NCBI GenBank assembly: GCA_015478945.1
Contig: JABUQX010021027.1
Coordinates: forward strand, 1 to 64,000
Reading direction: 5' to 3'
From: Trachelipus rathkii
Lineage: Eukaryota; Arthropoda; Malacostraca; Isopoda; Trachelipodidae
DNA: 64,000 nt
How positions within the stretch are numbered: position 1 is the stretch's first letter; every line of letters starts with the position of its first letter. Below, one piece after another: positions 35,131-48,595 of the stretch. The notes beneath the pieces are model-generated. The model saw only the letters and a list, made by a program, of their open reading frames with translations. It was not told the origin of the DNA and ran no database searches. The translations under genes were made by a program, and so were the position numbers.

Positions 35131-36400
35131 AAAATGTTACACTAATTCTAGCATTGAATCACTTATTATATAATAAGGATCTTTAATAATACATATATCT
35201 TTTGTATATCAATTTGAGATTATGGTAATCACAAATACTAAACAAATACATATAAATAATTAAATAATGTTAATTACAAATAATTTAAAATTAAAATATA
35301 ATTCAATAATTATATTCAATAATAATAATAAGAATGCAATTCAAATATAATATAAATATATTAATAATAATAATAAATAATACATTTCTCCCTAATATCT
35401 GAAAAGGGGTCTACTAATTGCAACATACAGTGTCGTGTCCTTTGAGACGCACCGAAATTATAATTAATAATTACAATAACACGTACTAATAATAAATATG
35501 ATAATAATAAACAATAACAAATTATAATATTATAATAAAATAATAAAATTAATAATAATTAATATAATATAATATATAAATAATAATAATAATAATAAAT
35601 AATAAAATAAAAATTCATAGTCATAATATAAAAAAATACTTTCAAATTTAAAATTCAAATTAAATATAAAATACCTAATATATAAATAATAATAATCCAA
35701 ATTAAATTAATAATTCTCTCAATATTAATTATATGTATTGATAGGTGTGATTTGACATAGTTATATCTGTGGAGTCGTAGTATAGTATGATATGTAATTA
35801 GATATGTGTGGGTGGTTGTGTGTTTGTAGTAATACTATGAGTATTGTAATTGATATAATCATGTATAGATATATTAATTAGCTGATATGTTATGAGTTAA
35901 AGATGATTAATGATATGATTTGGAATCAATTAACATATCACACATATGTAACATAAGTTCCATTAGCCAATTAAGTAATTACACATACACACAGAACAAA
36001 TTTTATAATTATATTATAAAATAATAATAATAAAAATAATGATAAATAATAATAATTAATTTTATATTAGAGTGTATATATATAAATAGATTATAATTTA
36101 ATACTTTTGATTAATGTAACCAAATCATTATTCTAATGTAATCTCTTCTCACAAAAATATTTTATAATAAGACTATTAATATAAAGCTTACTTAAAGCTT
36201 AATAATAATGATAGTGAATTAACAATGAAAATAATATAAAATTACAGTAATAATAATTATATCACATAATTACACACGAATTATAATTAATAAATTATAA
36301 TTATAATTATTAATTAATAATTATAATTATACATTATATATATTATAATTATAATCTATAATTATTAATTATAATTATAAGTACATCATTTAACATAAAA
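35131..36400. repeat. Mixed AAT and ATT-rich microsatellites with a GT-rich island
   Basis: AAT-rich runs around 35325-35390, 35440-35700 and 36010-36060. A GT-rich island lies at about 35750-35900 (GTGTGGGTGGTTGTGTGTTTG). Palindromic TAATTATAATTA words occupy 36280-36380. No gene is seen. Confidence 0.65.
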
Positions 36401-39190
36401 CTTGAGTAAAGCTGATATCTCACTAGACAACAATAAGTCTATAGAGTGTGTGAGAATACAAATTAAGACCAGAATAAAAATATACCGAATTAATGTGAGT
36501 ACAGACGATATACGAAATACTATTATAAATAATTATAATAAATCTGGTACTACCCCCCACGGGAAATTAAATAGCAAGATAAATATACTCACAATGTGAT
36601 AGCAACAAATTCATAGCAAAATATATACCAGACTGCTGAAGAAACATCTGCATAAACTATACACATGATAACTACCACGAAATATGTATATCTTATTAGG
36701 AGGGCACTATATAAATGTAAAATAATATACTTTTCAATTTATATCCCAGGAATATAATGAAACTTTTATGAAATATGAAATGAAATTTTTCCACTATCAG
36801 ACGATAAAAAACTTATCATCACTCATAAATATATAATAATATATAATAATAATAGTATCAGAAAAAAAAAAACGGAAAAATAAATAAAAAATGATAATAT
36901 CATATAATTATAATAAATAAACTAATTATATTTTATAATTTAAATTATTGATAATTAATATCATCACATATATTTAATGCCATTAGCCTTAAAAGATATA
37001 CATTATATCATGAGTAAAACTAAATAACAATAAAACTATGTTATTTTACAACTAATAATAAAATTAAATCAAATATATCCATCAAACAATCACTCATCCA
37101 GACACTATTATGGAATGACGGAGAGGGAGAGTGAGACTAATTAATAAGATACTCACAATAATACAATGATTAAATTACAACATTAAGTTAAACTCAAATA
37201 ATAAATATTATATCGTAAGCTCAATATATTTTCAATCACATTTCGACAATATAGCATATATAGACTAATAACTACTCTCATATATTTCGGAAAGTGAACT
37301 CAATACATAATTTATAAATAATCTTTCATATAAACTTACATCAATCACTCTTATGCACTAATTGTGAGATTACTATCTAGAGGTTATAGATAATAATTGA
37401 TAAGATATTATATGTATAACAATTATATATTATATAAAGACAAACAACTAGATAACTAACATTAAAATATAACGAGAGTATCAATAGAGAGAATATAAAC
37501 GAATAACAAATGAGAACAAGCAATAGTGCAATGGATCAATAGCTACATGAGGCAATGAAGCAATTGAGCGAGAATAAAATTATATACGTAACAATTAATA
37601 ATTTAAGTGAAGTGCCATCTCCATAATATATACATATAGCATCTCAATATAATATAGAGTTACAATATAATAATAATAATCAACAATATGGTGACTATGG
37701 TGAATATGATGACTCCTATCACTATATAGAGAGATAAAGTTAATCATAGCACATTAAATTAATCACCCTACAATAATAATAATAATAATATGCATTTAAT
37801 GACGTACATGATATATTAATGATTACAATTAATATAAATCTATTGTAACAATTACTTAATAATACTCACATACAATTAATGAATCAATAATTAATAAAAT
37901 AATAAACCGAGAGAGTTACATAAATATTATGATGAGATTATTTATAAGATAATAACTAAATTTATTAAATATTATTATACTAATCTATTAATAATTAATA
38001 ATAATTACTAAAAAACCACCTAAATAATTAACTAATCTAATTCAAAATATATATTTACACTTTAATAAAATTAGATTATGCACTAAATAAAATAATATCA
38101 AACAATAAGTATTAAAAAAAATAATAATTCCATTAAAATAGTAATCATATAATAATAATAATAATAACATAATGAACTCAAGATAAATATTAAACAATGA
38201 TACATATAAAATCATACTGTAATAAAATATACTAAGAGTAGACAAGTTAAGAGTGTATGAATTAAGATTATATGCTTAAAAGTAGATTAATAAATCATTA
38301 AATAGTAGATAAGCATGAATAACTCAAAAATAATATAATAAATTACAATAAAATATATCCTTTCTTAAATGTGCAATCAAATCAACACACTCAACAACCT
38401 CCTGTTGGAAACCATTCCAAAAATAATCAGTTACAATCAAATTAAGTAATAAATCTTATAACATCATAAACACATAAGATAGGATACATGAATAGGATAT
38501 TAATATATATTAATTACACTATTAATACATAAATGGCTGGTATTACTAGTGAATTCTCAAAATAATTTAAATTTCAAACAAATTTTTAAAATTACCATAA
38601 AAAATTCTACATACAGTTAATATAGTCTAAATAACTCTAGAAAATGAATTATAATTTGAGAGTGATACTCACATCTCATCATTATGAGTACTATTATAAA
38701 TGTGTGTTAATTAAAATGAATATTTAATGTAGAACATACGTGGCATATATCATAAATGTAACCATGCAAGTAAGTTCATTAGTCTACTTCTTTCGAAAAA
38801 CATTAGCCAAAAAACTACACTTTCAGATACCAACTCTACTTACAATAGCTAAATACACACGTTACAATAAACCAAATTAACATCCGGTGGCGAGAATTGA
38901 CTAAGATTATTTTCTATATTACTCTAACTTGAGTGATCAACAATCCTGGTTCAGCAGACCTCAGTGTAATGTTAATCAGGTGACAAAGAAAAAGATAGTT
39001 GATATCTTTGCCCGGATGCTTTCAAGGTATACAATCAGTGACCTACAGATAATTATCCATATATATATCTAGCTAGTAACACGATAGGCAATACCATGTA
39101 CGTGAGACAGTGCACTAATCTAAACTTATATTTGAAAAAATATAATCAAATAATAATCTACCAACATCAATAATAACCACAGGAGTGTGA
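36401..39190. other. AT-rich stretch, no gene seen
   Basis: The longest frame is 65-67 codons (36402-36599 plus, 38042-38245 minus) with Ile/Asn/Lys or Leu/Tyr-rich composition expected from base bias. Short AAT runs occur at 37783-37800 and 38150-38166. A somewhat GC-richer part at 38880-39020 has no recognisable content. Confidence 0.45.
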
Positions 39191-39194
39191 AAAA

Positions 39195-39345
39195 TAATTA
39201 ATTAATTATATATTAATAATATATACTATATATATAATATATTAATATCTCTATTATATATTAATATATAATAATATATATATATATTAAATATTCTATA
39301 TCTATATATATATATATATATTTATATAATTTAATTGAGTAATTA
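39195..39345. repeat. (TA)n tract
   Basis: TA and ATT units, mostly TATA, with a few CT interruptions. Confidence 0.85.
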
Positions 39346-39745
39346 GTTAATAATAGTAAAACATGACTAAAAACGTTTCGTACTTTACCTATTATACAAT
39401 TTTAAGAAACGTATATTACTCATTATTTATTGACCATATTACTATGAATATATCAGAGCAGATAATTAGGTTAGAGTTTACTACGCCTAATATGAGAATT
39501 GTTATATCTAATTCAATATAGGAGGGGAAACTATCTTAAAGGTTAAACTTCTACTATTAGAAATCCAATTGAGGGATCGACCTACCTCAGCTCATAATAA
39601 TATTACCTACTTTATCTTATAATTTTATGATATTTTTTAAATTACTATTTCACACATATTCAGTTCTACTTTAAAGTAACAGCGAGTTAAATAGTATCTC
39701 CGCGAATGAAACAAAAAACTTAGAATAATTAAACAATCCCTTAGT
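39346..39745. other. AT-rich spacer between TA tracts
   Basis: Unique-looking sequence without a notable frame. Confidence 0.45.
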
Positions 39746-39749
39746 AATA

Positions 39750-40575
39750 TATATAATATACTATAGTATATATATATATATATAATATTCATCTATTTAT
39801 ATAATATCATATATATATATATATAATATATATTATATATTAATATATAAATATATATATATTAATAATATATATATATATATAATATTATATATAATAT
39901 ATATATATATATTATAATTAATATATATAATTTATTAATTAATTATATTATATATATTATCTATATTAATAATATATTCTATATATATATTAAATATATA
40001 TATATATTTATATATATATATCATCTATATATACTATATGTATATATATATATTATATATATATATTATTAATATATATATATAAATTATATATTAATAT
40101 TAATATATTATATATTAATAATATGTGTCAATTCTATATTTATAAATATAATCTATTTATAGTGTAGTTTATATTAAATATATATTATAATCTATATATA
40201 TATATCATAATATCTTAATATATATAATATTATATATATATATATTAAATTTTATATATTATATATATAATTATAATATATATATTATATATATATTATA
40301 TTATAAATATATTATACTATTATAATATATAAATAAATATATATTATATATTATATATCTATTTTAGTATAATATATAGTATATATATATAATAATGATT
40401 AATTAATATTATTATTATATATTATTAATATATATATATCTATACTATATATAATATATATATATTATATATATTATATTATTATATATATATATATATA
40501 TATTATATATTATATATATATTAATAATATATATATATATATTATATATATATATTAAATTAAATTAATTATTAA
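39750..40575. repeat. (TA)n tract of about 800 bp
   Basis: Dominated by TA with many ATT/TAA phase shifts. A short unique piece (GTGTCAATTC) lies near 40125. Confidence 0.85.
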
Positions 40576-41555
40576 ATATAATTTATAAATATATATACTA
40601 AAAAATTCTAAAATAAACTATTAAAAATAATATGAAAATTACTGAATCTTTTCCTCATTGACAACTTATTTGATAACAGAATCCAAGAAATTCGGGAAAT
40701 AATTCTCTAAGGACCTCAATAAAGATTTTCAGATATTATCTTTTAATTTATATTCTGAAGAGCTAGGCCAAAAAATACAATCATATCAATATACAAGTAG
40801 CAACACAGTATAATATTTCTACTATGACATAGCGTAATCGAATTTATGAATTTATCATTCAAACGGCCAAAATAAAAGATGTTTAATGATATATATATAT
40901 CATATACTATAATAATAATATATATATATAAAAATATAAATATTAAACCGATTATTATATCCTTTTACAAAAAATGTTTCTCGATAAAAAAAACATACAT
41001 AAATCTATCTCTATATTTATCTATTATATTATATATCTAATATATACTATATATATCTTATTAATTATATTAATATATTATTAATTATATATACAATATA
41101 CATATATATTCTATATATCTATATTTATATTAATATAATATAAGTTATAATAAACTTATTTTTGTTATGAATGGATAATATATTAGTAGTATGGTCTTCT
41201 TTATGGTATTATCTATGTAAATATATTTCTTATTAATATATTTTTATTATACTATATTAGATTTTTAATCTTCTTTCCAGTATTTATTTTTATTCTTTTT
41301 TACTTTATTTTTTTTTCATTCTCATTTCTTTTTCCTCTCACTTATGTGAGGTACCATTTATATGGCAATTCAGTTTAAAAGGAAAAATATTTAACAGTTA
41401 TTCACAGTAACCAATAATTAGTAATATTTGAGGTATTACTTGCTAATACTTATATACGCTACTAAGTACTACGTGAATTAGCCTAATATGGAAGTACTTC
41501 AAATTATAGATGTAGTAATATAAATTTATTATATTATATTATTGAATTAAGTGAA
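40576..41555. other. AT-rich interval, no gene seen
   Basis: Short TA-rich patches at 40890-40940 and 41020-41150, and a T-rich block at 41270-41340. No exon-like frame. Confidence 0.45.
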
Positions 41556-41665
41556 GTTATAATGAGTATTATGTGTTGTGTGATATGTTGGTTTGTGTAG
41601 TTAGTATTAGTTGTGTGTGGTGATGTGTGTGTTGTGTGTGTGTGTGTTAGTGTATGTTGATAGTT
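41556..41665. repeat. GT-rich microsatellite
   Basis: Imperfect GTGT and TGTTG units, with the cleanest run at about 41630-41647. Confidence 0.8.
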
Positions 41666-41784
41666 AGTGTAGAACTGATTATAGCTCACCAATCAGCTCG
41701 ATCTTCTAGTTCTTCGTTGGGACAGAAGAAGCCCTGATAGCGTGTGTGCAGTCGTGATGTGACGTGTGATATATTCACTATATG

Positions 41785-41890
41785 CATGAGAGAGTAAGAG
41801 ATAGAGAGAGAGTAGAGAAGAGTAAAGAGAGTGAAGAGATAGAGAGAGAGAGAGAGAGTGAGAAGAATATAGAGTGAGATAGTAATAATG
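41785..41890. repeat. GA-rich microsatellite
   Basis: (AG)n with TAGAG and AAGAG interruptions; the cleanest run is at 41839-41858. The Ser/Leu-rich 67-codon minus ORF over it is an artefact of the repeat. GT, GA and TAA tracts follow one another within 400 bases. Confidence 0.85.
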
Positions 41891-41979
41891 AGTATAGATA
41901 ATATATAATAAGAGTTATAGTATTGTTATAGTAGTATGAGAAGTAGTAAGAGTAGATGAAATGCAGCGCAAATAATAAC

Positions 41980-42700
41980 AATTATAATTTATAAAATAAT
42001 AATATATAATAATTAATATATATAAATAATAATTATATATAATAATAAATATAAGTAATAGTAATAAAATTAATATATTAATATTATAAATAATATATAA
42101 ATAAATACTATAATATTAAATTAATAAATAATAATTAAATACCAAAGTTTCTTTAGAAAACTTAAATAAAAACAAATTAATAATTATATATAATAATCTA
42201 TTCCCTCTACTTGTTTTACTCATATAAAATAAACATTAATAACTTATAACTTAACTACATATATTAATAATCATACAAACTACTACTATCTATCTAAATT
42301 AAATATAAATAATAATTAATAATTATAAAATTAATATATATATAACTAAAGAATAATAATAATGACACATAGAAACAACTAAGAAGTAAATTAAGTTAAT
42401 CTAATATTAAATAATTTACAAATAATGAGAATGATACAAGTTGAACAAGTAAAATTAATGAATTAAATAATATATTACATAATTTATATAATTATATATT
42501 AATTTCATTATAAATTAATATTTTATATATATCAAAAAGTAAAAAAAACCGATAACACGTTAAATAATAATACATAGAAACAATAAAGAAGTGAGAAAAT
42601 TAAAATTAAAAGGAAATTATTGTTCTTTTCTTTCAATATAGAATAGATATATTTATAATTGTTATTGAATAATATATATTTTAATATACTAATAGAATAG
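41980..42700. other. TAA/AAT-rich sequence, no gene seen
   Basis: AT-rich with many short TAAT units and no open frame of note. Confidence 0.5.
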
Positions 42701-42747
42701 GAAATAATAATAATAGAATATAATCATAAATATAATTATTAATTTAT

Positions 42748-42749
<2 letters not shown>

Positions 42750-42801
<52 letters not shown>
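42750..42801. repeat. (AAT)17 microsatellite
   Basis: About 50 bases of perfect AAT/TAA trinucleotide. It yields a poly-Leu minus ORF that is not a gene. Confidence 0.9.
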
Positions 42802-42802
<1 letters not shown>

Positions 42803-44325
42803 ACAGGAATATTTTGCTGATATTGAGGAAATGAAAACAGATATAAATTTGCCACAATAAACGAATAAGACCATATATAAACGACAAGAAATTATAGATA
42901 ACTAGTTAAATATAAATAATAAAAATTAAATATAAACAGAGAATTGAGATTAAATAAGTGAAAGGAAATTATAAATCTTCTGAAAAATATGGTATAATTA
43001 ATTGACTATTATTTATACTTCATAAGAATCACATATGAAAAATTCCATAAAAGGCTCAATAATTATAGTAGATTTATATTACTATCAATTTCAGATTCCT
43101 AGTCACTATCCTAATATTTTATTTATATATTTATTAGTTTGTTCTTTATAATTATAAAACATATTTTCAATACCAAACTCTACTATATCATATACGTGAA
43201 GTCACTCATGTGAAGTCATATATATTACTCCTTTTACGATATAGAAATAATTTAATTTATTATTTTTATTTTTAATCTGAACGGTTAAACATCAATAATA
43301 AAATAATATAAACAGGATATCATTATCAAAAATATCAGGGGAAAGTTAATTATGGAGAGAACAAAAGGCGAGGGAAAAAAAAAACCGGGATCAACATATA
43401 TTGTTCAAATTACACATACAAGGATATAAGATGAAAGAGGCATTATTGAGGATGAGGAGAGGTCATGAGAGAATCCATAATAGTACCGAAAATCTATAAC
43501 AGCAACTCACACGCAAATAATATGCTCTATTCGTTGTTGTAATAAACAAGAGAGTTTGTATTTTATTGATAACCTTTAGAGTTACAAAATACGAGAGATG
43601 ATTTGTGTATAGATACAATATATGACAAATTTAAATATATTTACTTAAATATATCTCTGACATAAATATTAACATTTCTCCAACAATTCATGGTCGGGTG
43701 AAATCGAGAGGGAAAGAGAGCAGAGCGAGAGTGAGCGGAGTGTATAGAGGAGAGTATGGAAGATTATTTTTTAATAACATCGACTCTTCATCATGCATCA
43801 CAATATCCTACATTGAAATAACTATTAATACATGGATTATTAATAATCAGCCACAAAATTAGTAAAGATCAAAATTTACCATTATATAATTTTATATTAA
43901 GATTTTCTTGTGTGAGTGAGAGAGAGTAATAAGAAAGTATTATTATTGTTGCAGAGAGATATCATAATACTACGTGCTCTCTCTCAATCACTTAATCCAC
44001 ATAATACAGTCAAACAAAAAACACATACTTCACATTCACCAATCAATTATTATTATTTCTTAATCATTTTGTGTAAAACTGTTTCATGAGCAAAGAACAA
44101 TGAACTGTCTTGTAATCTCGAATGGTTTCGATCTATCACCGCAATACACATCGTCACGCCTTCTTTAAATCATCTCGTGCATTCCAATCTCTATTACGGT
44201 TGTTTGCGCATATACATTTCTTTCGTGTGCTCTTTCTATTTAATTCATTTGCTACATTCCATCGCATACAATTAAAATTTTCTCAACACCCAGACACAAT
44301 AATAGGAGTCACTCAAGAAGGTAAA
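42802..44325. other. AT-rich interval, no gene supported
   Basis: GA-rich words at 43700-43755 and 43905-43930. A 78-codon plus ORF (44122-44358) has a balanced first part, MVSIYHRNTHRHAFFKSSRA, but runs into an ATA repeat. No family is recognised. Confidence 0.4.
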
Positions 44326-44326
44326 A

Positions 44327-44368
44327 ATATAATAATAATAATAATAATAATAATATAATAATAATAAT
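44327..44368. repeat. (ATA)n microsatellite
   Basis: Short AATAATAAT run giving poly-Ile at the end of the overlapping ORF. Confidence 0.9.
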
Positions 44369-45225
44369 AGAAAGAATAATGAACCTTAATATAAATTTAG
44401 AGTAACTTAATTATTAATAATAATATATAAATATAATATATAATAATAATATAATAGAAACATAATATAAAATATTGAGCATCAGCAATTTTTAGGAGAT
44501 ATATCAATAAGAGTATAAAGTAAGAGAGGACAATTATAAAATTAACCATAAAATATATTAAATAAAAATACTATAATAATATAATTAATAATAATAATTA
44601 ATAAACTATAATAATTAAAAATCTATAATATATAATATAATTAATTAAAGGAGATCATTAAATATATAATAATAATAATTAAAATCTATTAATTTTATAA
44701 ATTTACCACCATCCTAATAATCTTTTGTGAGGTAAATAGCCTTTCATAATAAATATAAATTTACAGAAATTTTAATATTCTATGAATGTGTCACTACTTG
44801 ATAGGACTGAATATCACAAACTACTTTACAATTACATTTAACATATTATCACTTACAAATTAACCTATTTAATACACATATATAATATATATATCTATTA
44901 CAATAAAATTACTATATTTACACTTTACCTTACAACTCATAACTTTAACAAATTTATCACTATATATTACAATAATATACTATATTTATATATACATACT
45001 GCAACTTTAACAATTACTGTATCATGAACTTCCTGTACCCTGCTCACCTGACATAAATAATTACCTATTCATATACCTAATATTTTATTTACTTTATTTA
45101 CTCTATCACACATTATCCATAGGAAGCAAAAAGCCTAAATATAACGGTATAGTGGTAGCGTTATTAAAGATAGTAGATTTCTTCGGTAGTTGAGATTTAT
45201 AGATAGGGTTGGTCTCACGATTCGC
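44369..45225. other. AT-rich interval, no gene seen
   Basis: Short TAA and TATA runs only. ACGGTATAGTGGTAGCG near 45143 resembles a tRNA D-arm, but no complete tRNA can be built around it. Confidence 0.45.
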
Positions 45226-45234
45226 ATAGGTTAC

Positions 45235-45720
45235 GTATAGTGCTGTGCGGTGACTAATAGGTGTGTTACTCTTTTGTACCCTGTGCGGTGTGGTTACTCT
45301 TGTAATCTGTGCGGTTGCGAGTATGCAATGGTGTGGGTTAACTCTTTAGTCCTGTTTGCGGTGTAGCTAGCACGTGTTAATGGTGTGGTTCTATATCTTG
45401 TCCTGTGCGGTGTACGGTAGTGACCGTGCATGGTTGTGGGTACTAATTCTATTTACCTGTATGTACAGTTACGGTGCTGGTGCGGTTTATTACTTGTCCT
45501 GTTGCACGGTATGCGGAGTTGCATGAGTGGGGTAATCACTTTGATATGTGCGGATTAGCGGTGCAGTGCGGTGCTGGTAGTAGGTTACTCTTGTCCTGTT
45601 GCTGAGTGCGAGGTGCATGGTTTGGTTTATCTCTTTAGCCTGATTGCGGTGCGGATGCATATAGTGTGGTCTAACTCTAAAGTTCATTTAGTGCAGTGTA
45701 ATTGAGTGCGTGGCGGTGCG
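45235..45720. repeat. GC-richer minisatellite, about 47-bp unit
   Basis: A unit close to GTTACTCTTGTCCTGTGCGG followed by TGCGGTGTGCATGGTGTG recurs about ten times. The CTGT anchor lies at 45243, 45281, 45307, 45352, 45403, 45457, 45499, 45547, 45595, 45640 and about 45686, so most spacings are 42-54. It stands out sharply from the AT-rich surroundings. The 65-codon minus ORF here is only the repeat. Confidence 0.75.
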
Positions 45721-46195
45721 ATTTAATCAGATATATATATATACATACTAAAGTTACTTTTGTGTGACGTCAAAAATCAAAAAAACTTCAGTGTTACCTC
45801 ACTTAGGTGTAGTACTAGCGGTTTTAAAAATATGAGGAGTTAATTAAGCGGTAGACGAAACTGCTGATTGATATAGGGAACTACTCACATCATACTGACT
45901 CGAGTGGTATACGGTAGTTAGCGTCGGAACTCGACGAAATTTTGAGTGCTCTTATCCAACTCTAATACTATATTGCAGTATGGTAGTATTTTGTCCAAAA
46001 TGTCTAAATATGTAACTATATATAATTAGTGAATATAAATATAACATGTCGACGTTTTTTTTTGTATATTTATTTTATTACTTTTAGAAAATTAAATTAT
46101 TTGACTTTATGAGTCACGTATTGGAATAGTTATTGTGAATTTTTTAGTCCTTTTTTTGTCACATTCGTTGAGCACCGTTATTTTATTTCAGTGAT
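45721..46195. other. Unique-looking interval, no gene seen
   Basis: Contains no convincing frame. A T-rich run is near 46057-46065. Confidence 0.45.
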
Positions 46196-46199
46196 ATAA

Positions 46200-46460
46200 C
46201 GTTTGCTCATTATGTGTGTATTTAGTGTGTGTTAGTGTGTTGTTGTTTAGTGTGTGTAGTGTGTGTTGTGTGTGTGTGTTATGTATGATATTAATATATT
46301 AGCATATATGTTGTAAGATTATCATGTAGTATAGAATTGTTATATTAATAGTAGTAGTAGTGTAAGAAGTAGTTATAGTAGTAGTAGTATAGTAGTTAAG
46401 TCAGTATATATATCATATACGTAGTTAAGAGTAGTATTAAGTAGTAACGTCGTATAGTTT
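46200..46460. repeat. GT-rich and AGT-rich microsatellites
   Basis: GTGTGT units with TAG and TTG interruptions (46208-46285), then AGTAGTAGT units around 46350-46395. Confidence 0.75.
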
Positions 46461-46492
46461 GTGAGTTGTGTGTCGTTTATTCCCTTGTTAGT

Positions 46493-46654
46493 TTTCACGA
46501 AAAGAAATATGATCTCTCACGTAATAAAATAAAACGATATAGAAAAGCCCATATGATGATTATAATTATTTATCGGACTAAAAAGTTTCAACTGTGGAAA
46601 ACATTTTTATTTGAAAAGGTTTCAAACTCTTCAAGTTCTCAAGAATGGATCTAG
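46493..46654 (+). CDS. Weak candidate exon, unknown product
   Basis: After an acceptor-like TTCCCTTGTTAG a frame of 53 codons runs to a TAG. It includes FHEKKYDLSRNKIKRYRKAH and FEKVSNSSSSQEW. The sequence here is clean compared with its surroundings. The residues are compatible with a terminal exon, but no family is recognised and the minus strand is partly open as well. Confidence 0.2.
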   Translation, partial: FHEKKYDLSRNKIKRYRKAHMMIIIIYRTKKFQLWKTFLFEKVSNSSSSQEWI

Positions 46655-47450
46655 GCACTATCTCTCTATCTTTATTCAAATATACATATATAAATTACAT
46701 TAAACGATTTATTCGTTAAAATTTAATTTTCACCTTTGAATATAAAATGAACTTGCAAGAATTAGTCAAAAAAATATTTAGCTATATAAAAGTTGATGAA
46801 ATATAATTTTTAAAGACAGTAAGAAACTAAATTGAAATATTATATCCAATAATATTTAATATATGAATATATTTTAAATAAATTATTTTTTCTATATTAC
46901 TATATTATTAAATACAAAAGTTTTATCTACATTGGATCTTGAATGTAAAAGTAAAAAAGAATTAATAGGAATGGGATAGCTATCTAGTGAAGGTAATTAA
47001 TATACCTAGTATATTATATATATATATATATTTATATAGTGAGGAAAAACGATACGTTGTAAAGGTGAATCCTTACATGTGATGATTGTATTTGTAGCGG
47101 GAACAAACTTTTTATAAAAAATAAAATAAGAACTTGGATTCTATGGAAATATATATTAAGTATGAGAGAAATATTAAACTGTTATATTGAGGAGGTAGGT
47201 TGTAAACTGACCTATTCTTTATTTATATTATCTCCTGTGGTATATATAGGTCAAATAAGTCTAAAAGGTCATAAGGTCAAATATATAGGTGAGTGAGGGT
47301 CCTACTACCCCCAAAAGGCTTCCCCCCCAAAAGAATTCCAGGTCAAGGCTACAAAATTCACTACAAAGTCACAAGATTAATGGATAAAAAATTAACAATA
47401 TAATGATTAATAATAAAACGCGTTTTATATTATTTATATATTAATTATTA
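46655..47450. other. AT-rich interval, no gene seen
   Basis: Several AGGTCAAATA-like words cluster at 47247-47290 (ATAGGTCAAAT, AAGGTCATAAGGTCAAATATATAGG), a short degenerate tandem. Otherwise featureless. Confidence 0.45.
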
Positions 47451-47454
47451 ATTA

Positions 47455-47461
47455 TTATTTA

Positions 47462-47497
<36 letters not shown>

Positions 47498-47701
47498 TTA
47501 TTAAAATATTATTATTTAAAATATATAATATTTTACAAATAAATTTCAATTATTTTATATATTATATATCAGTTGTTATTGTTTTAAATACTTTAGGTTA
47601 TTTTTATCTTCAATTCATAAAATTTATAAGTAAAATTTATTTAATTATTTAATAATTTTTTATCTTATTTATTATTAATTCTATTAATTATGATGATTAT
47701 T

Positions 47702-47762
<61 letters not shown>

Positions 47763-47870
47763 TATTATAATAATTATTATTATTTAATTAATTATAATAT
47801 ATTATTATCATAATTATTATTATTTATTATTATTATTATTATATAATATTATCAAGTATATTCTTGATAT
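47455..47870. repeat. (ATT)n microsatellite region
   Basis: ATT/TTA runs at 47466-47500 and 47712-47762, continuing in broken form to about 47845. This is the reverse complement of the AAT tracts elsewhere in the window. Confidence 0.9.
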
Positions 47871-48425
47871 AATAATAAAAGAAAAAGTTATATAGCACGA
47901 GATAAAAAAAATAATTAAAAATTAATAAAACTAACTTGTTGCGCCTTTTATAAAAGGATTGAAATTCTAAGTTATCACGGGAGCAAAACCAAAAGCGATT
48001 TTTACAATTCAAAAATTTTCCATAAAAAAAAATAATAATAAAAAAAAAAATAAAAATAAATAAATAAAAAAAAAAAAAATTACGGAAGTGAGCGCTTGAA
48101 AAAGTGAATTAATGAAGTCTCATAATAATTTTTAAGCATCTCACTATTCTATCAAACTATTTTTAAATAGTACATTTATTATATGGCATTACTATAAGTT
48201 ATAATTATATAAATTTCCAAGCCCTACTAAAATTACCGCAGGACGAAGGAATAAAAACTCACAAATAACTGATTATTGTTAAACTCACAACACGTATCAA
48301 GATACGGTATAGAACAATCACTGACGTTAATTATAATATACCTCGTCCTAATCCATTGTAAAATATAACCTTAAGATGTAATATTCCTCTCCTTAATATA
48401 TAAATTAAGGTATGAGTAAATATTG
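47871..48425. other. AT-rich interval, no gene seen
   Basis: A-rich low-complexity sequence at 48025-48085 and otherwise no notable signal. Confidence 0.45.
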
Positions 48426-48429
48426 ACAC

Positions 48430-48595
48430 CAAATATATTATGAGATGAATATATATATTAATATATATATATATATATATAATATACTATATATATTAAT
48501 TATATATATTATTAATTTATATATATATATATATATATTCATATATATATAATATATATATAATATATATATATATATTATATATAAAAGTTAAT
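48430..48595. repeat. (TA)n tract
   Basis: Imperfect TATA units with ATT interruptions. Confidence 0.85.

Noticed and set aside
41778..41981. Ser/Leu-rich minus-strand ORF
   Set aside because: Product of the GA microsatellite.
42689..42874. Poly-Leu minus-strand ORF
   Set aside because: Product of the (AAT)n tract.
45120..45200. tRNA-like word GGTATAGTGGTAGCG
   Set aside because: No acceptor stem, anticodon stem or T-arm can be paired around it.
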